Positions 16,212-22,408 of a DNA stretch of 44,683 bases are shown in pieces. Positions within the stretch are counted from its first letter, which is position 1, and every line of letters begins with the position of its first letter. Source of the DNA: Nocardia brasiliensis NBRC 14402 (GTDB taxonomy: Bacteria > Actinomycetota > Actinomycetes > Mycobacteriales > Mycobacteriaceae). The stretch lies in assembly GCF_000308475.2 (NCBI RefSeq), contig NZ_BAFT02000109.1, forward strand, positions 1 to 44,683. Reading direction: 5' to 3'. Both the position numbers and the translations under genes were made by a program. The notes beneath the pieces were generated by a model, which was not told the origin of the DNA, made no database searches, and saw only the letters and a list, made by a program, of their open reading frames with translations.

Positions 16212-17810
16212 TCAGCTGAAGCCGACGGCCTGTTCGCCCCACGCGGTGTGCAGGTCGCGGTCCGGGTTGTCGACCACCCGGTCGACGGTGTCGATCAGCA
16301 GCGTGGTCCGGTTCGACGGACGGTACGGCGGCCAATGCTTGGAACCGTCGAGCGCGGCCGGGACGCCGTGCGTGGCGAACGCGAGCCAGCGCCGCATCAT
16401 CCGCCCCGACACCTCCATGGCCACCTTGCGGCCGCCGAGCCAGAACGTCGGATCATGATTGAACGAGCCGAAATTGCCGAACACATAAGGCAATTCGGTG
16501 GCATGTCCGGCGCCGACCCGGGCCGCGCGCAGCATCGGCGTCGCATGGTCGAACCGGTACATCCAGGTCGGCGAGTGCTGGGCGTGCGCGTCGGCGACCC
16601 AGTGCGCCGGCATCCGGAACGCGGCGTCGCCGGACATGGCCAGCGCGCCACGGGTCTTGTCGAGATCGGGGTAGGCCGAGGTGATCTCGGCGATCCGCTC
16701 GTGTGACCATTCGGGGTGGGCGGCCGCCACGTCGTTGAGCATCGCGTTCACCGCGTCCGGGGTCACCGGCATGATCGGCGAGCGGAACACCCGGAACAGC
16801 GAGGCCTCGTCCTTGTTGGTGCCGATCATCAGCGGCACCCGATGCGAGCGGCCGTGCTGGAACCGATCGATCGGATAGGTCGGCAGCAGATCGCCGTCCA
16901 CCACCGGCGCCGCGGCCAACCGGCCCGGCTCCTTCAGCGGAATCTCGTCCAGCAGGATCCCCGCCACCTCGACGATCTTCTCGATCGGCCAGTCGAGCAG
17001 TTCGACCGCGCGCGAGGCGGGCAGCTCCAGCAGTTCCAGGAAGCGCCGGGCCACCCCGGCCGCCCGGTCCTTACCGAACACCGTGGTCGCGGGCGGGCTC
17101 TGCGCGATCGCCTTGTGGAACAGCCCGGCCGCGCTCGGTGAGGTGAGCAATGCCGTGACACAGCCCGCGCCGGAGGATTCGCCGAACAGCGTGACGTTGC
17201 CCGGGTCGCCACCGAACGCGGCGATGTTGTCGCGCACCCAGGCCAGCGCGGCGATCTGATCGTGCAGGCCGAGATTCGGGGTGAACGGGCCGGGCAGCGA
17301 GGACAGATCGAGGAAGCCGAGCGCACCGAGCCGATAGTTGACCGTGACCACCACGACGTCACCGGTCTCGGCGAGTTTGCGGCCGTCGTAGATGCCCTGG
17401 GCCGCGGTGCCGAGGCAGTAGGCGCCGCCGTGCAGCCAGACCAGGACCGGACGCGGTTCACCCGAATCGAACGGCTCGATCGCCTCGCCCGCCGCGCCTC
17501 CGGGCGCCCACACGTTCAGCCACAGGCAGTCCTCGCCCATCCGCAGGTCCGAATCGACCGGGACCATATTGCCCATGGTCTGCGGTGCGATCTCGCCGAA
17601 CGCGGCGCAGTCGCGGATGCCGTCCCAGCTCGGCGCGGGCCGGGGCGGCCGGAAGCGGTCGGCCCCGCTCGGCGCGGCCGCGTAGGGGATGCTGCGCCAG
17701 TAGGCGACCGGTCCGTCCCAGCGTCCGCGCACTTTTCCCGCGGCCGTAGCGACCACTGGCTCGGCGCCGCGCACCTCCCAGTCCGGTGCTGTCTCGAACT
17801 GTGTGGCCAT
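16212..17810 (-). CDS. Type-B carboxylesterase/lipase family protein
   Basis: The 532-residue alpha/beta-hydrolase has the family marks: GEDCLWLNVWAPGG, the oxyanion-hole HGGAYCLG, the nucleophile elbow FGESSGAG with the catalytic Ser, TNKDEASLFR in the acid region, and GAGHATELPYVFG with the catalytic His. I choose the ATG at 17810, with GGGAGGTG about six bases upstream; an extension to 17903 adds only basic, low-complexity residues. No signal peptide is present, so it should be cytoplasmic. Substrates of this family are broad (aryl and short-chain esters) and none can be assigned. It is divergent from the FmdB gene. Confidence 0.9.
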   Translation of the reverse strand: MATQFETAPDWEVRGAEPVVATAAGKVRGRWDGPVAYWRSIPYAAAPSGADRFRPPRPAPSWDGIRDCAAFGEIAPQTMGNMVPVDSDLRMGEDCLWLNVWAPGGAAGEAIEPFDSGEPRPVLVWLHGGAYCLGTAAQGIYDGRKLAETGDVVVVTVNYRLGALGFLDLSSLPGPFTPNLGLHDQIAALAWVRDNIAAFGGDPGNVTLFGESSGAGCVTALLTSPSAAGLFHKAIAQSPPATTVFGKDRAAGVARRFLELLELPASRAVELLDWPIEKIVEVAGILLDEIPLKEPGRLAAAPVVDGDLLPTYPIDRFQHGRSHRVPLMIGTNKDEASLFRVFRSPIMPVTPDAVNAMLNDVAAAHPEWSHERIAEITSAYPDLDKTRGALAMSGDAAFRMPAHWVADAHAQHSPTWMYRFDHATPMLRAARVGAGHATELPYVFGNFGSFNHDPTFWLGGRKVAMEVSGRMMRRWLAFATHGVPAALDGSKHWPPYRPSNRTTLLIDTVDRVVDNPDRDLHTAWGEQAVGFS

Positions 17811-17948
17811 GTTCGCACCTCCCACCAGCGACCCGTTGGTGTGCTGCCGGTTTGCTCCAGCGGGTCCCGCACCTCGTGATCTCTTCTTCGAGAGTACGTC
17901 CATCCTGACGGTGTAAACGTGCGACGCACCATTATGAGACCGGGGCGG

Positions 17949-17954
17949 TACGCT
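17949..17954 (+). promoter_or_regulatory. Candidate -10 for a leaderless fmdB-like mRNA
   Basis: TACGCT (TANNNT) ends exactly six bases before the ATG at 17961. The mRNA would start at the start codon. There is no Shine-Dalgarno sequence in the interval, which supports leaderless translation. Confidence 0.5.
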
Positions 17955-17960
17955 TTACCG

Positions 17961-18185
17961 ATGCCGAGTTACAGCTATCGGTGCCGCAGTTGCGGGGACA
18001 CCTTCGAGATGAACCGCCCGATGGCGGAGTCGTCGGCGCCGGCGTCCTGCCCGAGCGGCCACGCCGACACAGTCAAGCTGCTGACCACATTTGGCACGGT
18101 CAGCCGGGGTGGCGCGGCGGCGACGCCGAGTCCGGCGCCCGGGCCGTCCGGCGGCGGCTGCTGCGGCGGCGGTTGCTGCGCCTGA
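17961..18185 (+). CDS. FmdB-family zinc ribbon protein, Cys-rich tail
   Basis: The 74-residue protein has the FmdB/CxxC_CxxC_SSSS ribbon: YSYRCRSCGDTFE gives the first Cys pair, and ASCPSGH the second half, here as Cys-x3-His rather than Cys-x2-Cys. The tail is GGGCCGGGCCA, four extra cysteines that may bind metal; such tails are common in actinobacterial members. The ATG at 17961 is chosen because the upstream in-frame residues are non-family and the -10-like sequence ends there. Function is unproven: the family is thought regulatory, often beside amidase genes, but this copy is not. A second FmdB lies at 36250. Confidence 0.85.
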   Translation: MPSYSYRCRSCGDTFEMNRPMAESSAPASCPSGHADTVKLLTTFGTVSRGGAAATPSPAPGPSGGGCCGGGCCA

Positions 18186-18203
18186 ACCCGGCGCGGCGGC
18201 GGT

Positions 18204-18488
18204 TCAGTCGCGGCGATCGACGTGGCCGAGATCACGTTCGGGCGCGACGCGGTCGCGTACCCGTTGCTTGAGCACCGCGATATCGGGAAAACCGCCGTCC
18301 GCCTTGCGTTCCCACACCTGAGCACCGTCGACGGTGATCCGGAAGACGCCGCCGGTACCCGGAATCAGCGCCACCTCACCGAGTTCGGCCGCGAAGGTGG
18401 TCAGCAGTTCCTGTGCCATCCAACTGGCACGCAGCAACCAGCGGCACTGGGTGCAGTATTCGATCGCGACACGCGGCATGCCGGTCAC
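18204..18488 (-). CDS. SelT/SelW/SelH-like (Rdx family) protein
   Basis: The product has 94 residues. It holds the redox motif CTQC in VAIEYCTQCRWLLRASWMAQELLTTF, the thioredoxin-like Rdx arrangement in which bacteria use Cys in place of selenocysteine. GTGGVFRITVDG and a WERKADGGFPD segment are also typical. The GTG at 18488 follows the stop of the YchJ gene by seven bases, with GAGGG overlapping that stop; the ATG at 18479 is possible. It is the last gene of a four-gene minus-strand cluster led by the ATPase at 21921. Role: probable thiol-redox protein; partners unknown. Confidence 0.88.
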   Translation of the reverse strand: MTGMPRVAIEYCTQCRWLLRASWMAQELLTTFAAELGEVALIPGTGGVFRITVDGAQVWERKADGGFPDIAVLKQRVRDRVAPERDLGHVDRRD

Positions 18489-18495
18489 CGTACCC

Positions 18496-18915
18496 TCAGG
18501 CCTCGATCTCGCCGTCCAGGTAGACCCAGGCCCCGTCGGCGCGCAGGAACCGGCTCACCTCGTGCAGCGAGCCGCGGGTGCCGTCCGCGCGGTAGTGCGC
18601 GACGAACTCGACCAGCCCGGACTCGTCGAACAGCCCGCCGTCCGCGGTGCGCAGGATCTCCAGGAACAGCCACCGCTGTCCCGGATCCAGGTCCACCTCG
18701 GCGGGCCGGGTACGCGGATGCCATGACTGCTTCAGATATTCGGTGTCCCCCACCGCGAATGCGGTGTAGCGCGAACGCATCAACGCCTCGGCGGTCGCCG
18801 CCGCACGTTTCCCGTTCAGCACCGGCCCGCAGCAGTCGTCGAAGGCTTCGCCTCGGCCACACGGACACATCCGCGTCCCACTCATCCCTTGATTCTCGCG
18901 CGTCACCCTGATCAC
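18496..18915 (-). CDS. YchJ family SEC-C motif protein
   Basis: The 139-residue protein begins (from its second Met) with the zinc-binding SEC-C motif: MCPCGRGEAFDDCC, i.e. CxC...CC. The YchJ domain follows, with ALMRSRYTAFAVGDTEYLKQSWHP, then FVAHYRADG and LHEVSRFLR. YchJ has an NTF2-like fold and unknown function. The GTG at 18915 overlaps the upstream stop by four bases (GTGA), suggesting coupling; the ATG at 18885 is an alternative and gives 129 residues. It lies between an unknown protein gene and the SelT/W-like gene in one operon. Confidence 0.9.
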   Translation of the reverse strand: MIRVTRENQGMSGTRMCPCGRGEAFDDCCGPVLNGKRAAATAEALMRSRYTAFAVGDTEYLKQSWHPRTRPAEVDLDPGQRWLFLEILRTADGGLFDESGLVEFVAHYRADGTRGSLHEVSRFLRADGAWVYLDGEIEA

Positions 18916-19388
18916 AGCTCACCCCGGGGTGGCCTCGACGCGGACGCACCGGCCGCGGCCAGGTCCGCGGCGAGCGCCACGGTCTGTTCGCGCCAGCGGC
19001 GCAGATCGGTGACGCTCGGCGCGAGTTCGTAATCGTGGTGGTGCGCGGCGCGTGACAGCGCGGCCCACAACACGCCCACCTGGGCCGCCACCTCCGGACC
19101 GGCGAAGGCCCGCAACGCGATCAGCTGCGCGCGCATCGGACAGCGCATCAGGGCGGGCGCCACCCGGGCCCACAGCTCGTCCACGGACTGTTCCAACGCG
19201 ATGCGCAGGATCCACGCGGTGGCCCGCGACCACAGTCCGCCCGCGTCGGTGACCGCGCCGGAGAGCAGCTTGTCGACCGTGTCCAGTCGCTCGGCCACCG
19301 ACGGCCGCGGTCTCGGCTTCGGTTGTCCCGGTTTGCCATTGCGCCGCGGGCCGCGGCGCGGGCCGCGCGGGGTGCGCCGCTCGGTCAT
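18912..19388 (-). CDS. Hypothetical protein, partner gene of the hook ATPase
   Basis: The product has 158 residues from the ATG at 19388, with GAAGG seven bases upstream (a GTG at 19394 is possible). The first 30 residues are very basic and Pro-rich (TERRTPRGPRRGPRRNGKPG), as in nucleic-acid-binding tails. The rest is predicted all-helical: SVAERLDTVDKLLSGAVTDAG, ILRIALEQSVDELWARV, CPMRAQLIALRAFAG, and a segment with AAHHHDYELAPSVTDLRRW. His and Asp in AAHHHDYELAPS could be functional. It starts 13 bases after the ATPase stop, so the two proteins are made together. I recognise no family with certainty. Confidence 0.8.
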   Translation of the reverse strand: MTERRTPRGPRRGPRRNGKPGQPKPRPRPSVAERLDTVDKLLSGAVTDAGGLWSRATAWILRIALEQSVDELWARVAPALMRCPMRAQLIALRAFAGPEVAAQVGVLWAALSRAAHHHDYELAPSVTDLRRWREQTVALAADLAAAGASASRPPRGEL

Positions 19389-19401
19389 CGGCACACCTTC
19401 G

Positions 19402-21921
19402 TCATCGAGCCAGCCAGGCGACGAATCGCTCGGTCTCGGTGATCAATTCGCGCATGCTGCGGCCGATCGGCACGTGCGCGCCCGCGGTGGCGTCGCGCAG
19501 CGCCTCGACCACCCACTTGCCTTCGCGGGCGACGAGATGCTTGTTGAGATCGTCCACCTTGCCGCCGACCCCCATCACCGCGAGCGCGACCTTCGCCCGG
19601 GTGGAGTGGGCGGAGTCGATGTAGCGTTCCACTTCCCGGTGATTCATGCCGTCGGCGAGCAGGGTGCGCCGGGCCCGGGACAGACTGGCCGCCTCCACCG
19701 CCGACCGGCAGCAGGTGGCGACGAGTTCGTCGGCGATGGCCTGCGGCAGTTGCGGGGTGCGCACGAGCGCGCGGGCATCGTCGAGATAGCGGCGGACCGG
19801 ATCGCTGGACACGCGCACCTCGACCACCGATCGATCGCGCCGCTGCACCTCCAGCACGGTGGCGTCGAGCTCCATCCGGCGCACCGCCTCGGCGAGCCGC
19901 TCGTCGTGGGTGAACACCACCACCTGCCGCGTCCAGGCGACCGCGGCGAGCACCCGGGCCAAGCCGTCCACCTTGGCCGGGTCCATGGCCTGCACCGGGT
20001 CGTCGATCATGACGAAACGGAACGGGCTCTCCTCGACCGTGGCCCGGGGCAGGAACAAGGACAGGCCGAGCGCGTGCAACTCCCCCTGGCTCATCACGCC
20101 GAGCGCGGCGCCGTCCACCTCGTCGACGGTGACGTCGAGCAGCACCCGGCGCGCCGTTCCGGCGTTGCCCTGCAAGCGAATCGCGCCGAGCTCCACGTTG
20201 CTCTGCTGGCGCAGCGTCTGCCAGACCCAGCGCGCCGTGGTCTCCAGCGGCGTCATGCGCTCCCCGCGCAGGCCCGCGGTGGCCGACTTGAGCCACTCCT
20301 CGGCCTTCTTGGTGGTGCGCAGTTCCGCGGCGTGCGCGGCGACCTCGCGCGCGCCTTCGAGCCAGCTCACGATGCGCGGCACCAGCGGGGTCCACACCTC
20401 GTCGAGCCGGTCGAGCTCCTTGCGCGTGCCCTGCTGCACCTGCTCGAGTTCGTCGACCAGCCTGGCGTGCGCGCCGCGCAGCCGGTCCGGCAGCTCGGCG
20501 CTGTAGTCGGCGGCGGTGAGCGCGGCCCAGTCGGCCCAGGCCCGGCGCACCGCCGAGGTGTCCACCGAGGGCGGGTTGCGCGGATCGTAATCCAGTTCCG
20601 GCGGCACGAGATCGGGCAGCGCTCGCGCGGCCTGCAACGCGCGGCCGAGCTCGGTGCGCGCGGTGGTCAAGGCGTCGACCCGCGCGGCCAGCGTCGCGAT
20701 CGAATCGTCGGCCTGCCTCAGCCACGCGTCGTCCAGCGCACCGCGACCGCACACCGGGCACGGACACTCACCGCTGGCCGCGTGGTGCGCACGGGCCCGG
20801 CGCAGCAGCTCGAGCACCCGCAGGTCGGCCTCGGCGTCGGCGGTGGTGCCCTCGGTCAGCGCGGTGCCGCACTCGGCGAGCCGGGTGGCCACCGCCGCCA
20901 CTTCCGCGGCGCTCGGCAGGGTGAGCCGCACGATCGCGCGCAGACCCGCCGGGCCGCCGGGATCATCGAAGGTGCCGATCACCTCGTTGCCCACCGCGTT
21001 GAGATCCGGTTGCGCGGGCCGCAACAGTCCGGTGACCCGCACCGCGCGGTCGTCGGCCACGCCGTCGAGCGCCTCCAGCAGTTCGAGCCGCTCCTGCCGG
21101 GAATCCCGCACGGCGCGTTCCAATTCCAGGCGGCGCATCCGAATCCGCTCCTGCGCCAACGTCAATTCGTCGAGGCCGAGCAATTGGTGCAGCGCGTCGA
21201 ACAGGTCACTCGGTTTGCCGTCGACCAGTGCGCCGAGTTCGCTGTAGGACAGGAACGGGCGGTACAGCTCCAGCCGTCCCGCCCAGCGATCGATGTCGAA
21301 TTCCGTTGGCGCGGCAGGGGGACGCTGTTCGGTCCAGTGCGCGTCGGGCAGGTCGGCGTCGGCCGCCCACTCCTTGGCGATGGTAAGCATCGCGGAGCGA
21401 TTCCGTGGGGGGTGGCGGTCGGGCGTGGGGTGGGCCGGCATCGCGGAGCGATTCCGTGAGGGGTGGCGGTCGGGCGAGGGGTGGGCCGGCTGCGGGTGAC
21501 TGCCCGCGCTGAACAATTCGACCTCGATGCGTGCCGCCTCGCCGGCGTGCAGGTTGCGCCACCCCTCGCGCCAGGCCGCCGACCGGCCGTCCCAGCGCCG
21601 GTTCCCGCCGGTGAACGCCAGTTCCGCCGCTTCGGCGAAACTGGATTTGCCGCTGCCGTTGCGACCCACCACCAGGGTGAGCCCGGGCCCCGGCGGCAGT
21701 TGCAGCTCCGCCTCCGGGCCGATCCCGCGGAAACCGCGCACCCGGATGGCCCGCAGAAAGATCCCGCAGTCATCGAATACCGGTGCGCGGTCGTCGTTTT
21801 CGCTGCCGCCGAGGGCGCGCAGGACGGTGCGTGCCACCGAAGGGGTCACCGCGGGGTCCGCGGCGAGCCTGCGGGTGACCACCTCGCTCAGCCGCGGCAC
21901 CGGATCGGCGTCGGGACGCAT
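19402..21921 (-). CDS. SMC/Rad50-like ATPase with zinc-hook motif, RloC-like candidate
   Basis: The product has 839 residues. Walker A is GRNGSGKSS (86-94); the ABC signature is MSQGE (610-614); Walker B is FVMIDDP (636-642) followed by AMD of the D-loop; the switch is TH (671-672). Between them are helical arms and a CPVC motif (Cys388, Cys391) like a Rad50 zinc hook. About 165 residues follow the ATPase; there Arg739-x3-Glu743 and His772 echo the spacing of the PrrC anticodon-nuclease triad (Arg320-Glu324-His356). RloC unites hook, ATPase and such a nuclease, so an RloC-like tRNase is possible; a general repair or SMC-like ATPase is the alternative. A 17-residue tandem duplication lies at 145-178. 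The ATG at 21921 is chosen; upstream in-frame sequence is non-family. Confidence 0.85.
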   Translation of the reverse strand: MRPDADPVPRLSEVVTRRLAADPAVTPSVARTVLRALGGSENDDRAPVFDDCGIFLRAIRVRGFRGIGPEAELQLPPGPGLTLVVGRNGSGKSSFAEAAELAFTGGNRRWDGRSAAWREGWRNLHAGEAARIEVELFSAGSHPQPAHPSPDRHPSRNRSAMPAHPTPDRHPPRNRSAMLTIAKEWAADADLPDAHWTEQRPPAAPTEFDIDRWAGRLELYRPFLSYSELGALVDGKPSDLFDALHQLLGLDELTLAQERIRMRRLELERAVRDSRQERLELLEALDGVADDRAVRVTGLLRPAQPDLNAVGNEVIGTFDDPGGPAGLRAIVRLTLPSAAEVAAVATRLAECGTALTEGTTADAEADLRVLELLRRARAHHAASGECPCPVCGRGALDDAWLRQADDSIATLAARVDALTTARTELGRALQAARALPDLVPPELDYDPRNPPSVDTSAVRRAWADWAALTAADYSAELPDRLRGAHARLVDELEQVQQGTRKELDRLDEVWTPLVPRIVSWLEGAREVAAHAAELRTTKKAEEWLKSATAGLRGERMTPLETTARWVWQTLRQQSNVELGAIRLQGNAGTARRVLLDVTVDEVDGAALGVMSQGELHALGLSLFLPRATVEESPFRFVMIDDPVQAMDPAKVDGLARVLAAVAWTRQVVVFTHDERLAEAVRRMELDATVLEVQRRDRSVVEVRVSSDPVRRYLDDARALVRTPQLPQAIADELVATCCRSAVEAASLSRARRTLLADGMNHREVERYIDSAHSTRAKVALAVMGVGGKVDDLNKHLVAREGKWVVEALRDATAGAHVPIGRSMRELITETERFVAWLAR
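21387..21488 (-). repeat. In-frame 51-bp tandem duplication inside the ATPase gene
   Basis: Two adjacent 51-bp copies (21387-21437 and 21438-21488) differ at only two bases. Each codes for 17 residues rich in Pro, His and Arg (for example DRHPPRNRSAM), placed just after the Walker A region in a predicted beta-hairpin of the head domain. The reading frame is kept. Low divergence indicates a recent event. Confidence 0.9.
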
Positions 21922-22408
21922 CTCGTCGGGAACCCCCTCCACCACCGAGCCGCTACAGGTCCTTTCGATCCCGTGCGCCCGCCTGACGCGCAAGCGCTTC
22001 CAGCGGCGCACTGTCGAAGCTGTGCGAAACGCTACCCGATCGGGCCGCTTTCGCCCACCGGAGACGGCGGTGGCGAACCTGGTGCGAATCTGCCCGCGGG
22101 GATGGATATGGCCATCGAATCGGCTGGGGCCGCGCTTCGATGTCCACCCCTCGCCAGCCCCGGCGGGCAGCTCGATGGTGTAACACCCGATTTGGGTGGC
22201 TCGGTCGAGCCGAACAGGACAGAATGCCAGACAACACCCACCTATGCAAGATGTTTTGGGTATCGAATCCATCGACGGCACAGTATTTTCCGTGCCACCG
22301 GCCCCACCCGTCGGGTCGTCGCGCGCCCGCGCGAACCGCCGCCGGGGCGACGGCACACTTGTCGGTGGGCTGCGGTAGAAATCCGTCAACCGAGGAACGG
22401 GGGAACAC
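21922..22408. other. Divergent intergenic region between the ATPase and SWIM operons
   Basis: These 487 bases hold no convincing gene. Several short ORFs lack ribosome binding sites. Two small hairpins are visible: CACCC-GATTT-GGGTG near 22185-22200 and GGCAC...GTGCC at 22277-22296. The stretch around 22230-22300 is less GC-rich and is the likely promoter area for both directions. I could not identify a matching operator. Confidence 0.5.

Noticed and set aside
19201..21459. Long plus-strand open frame antisense to the hook ATPase
   Set aside because: The minus strand carries intact Walker A, signature and Walker B motifs; the plus frame is low-complexity shadow.
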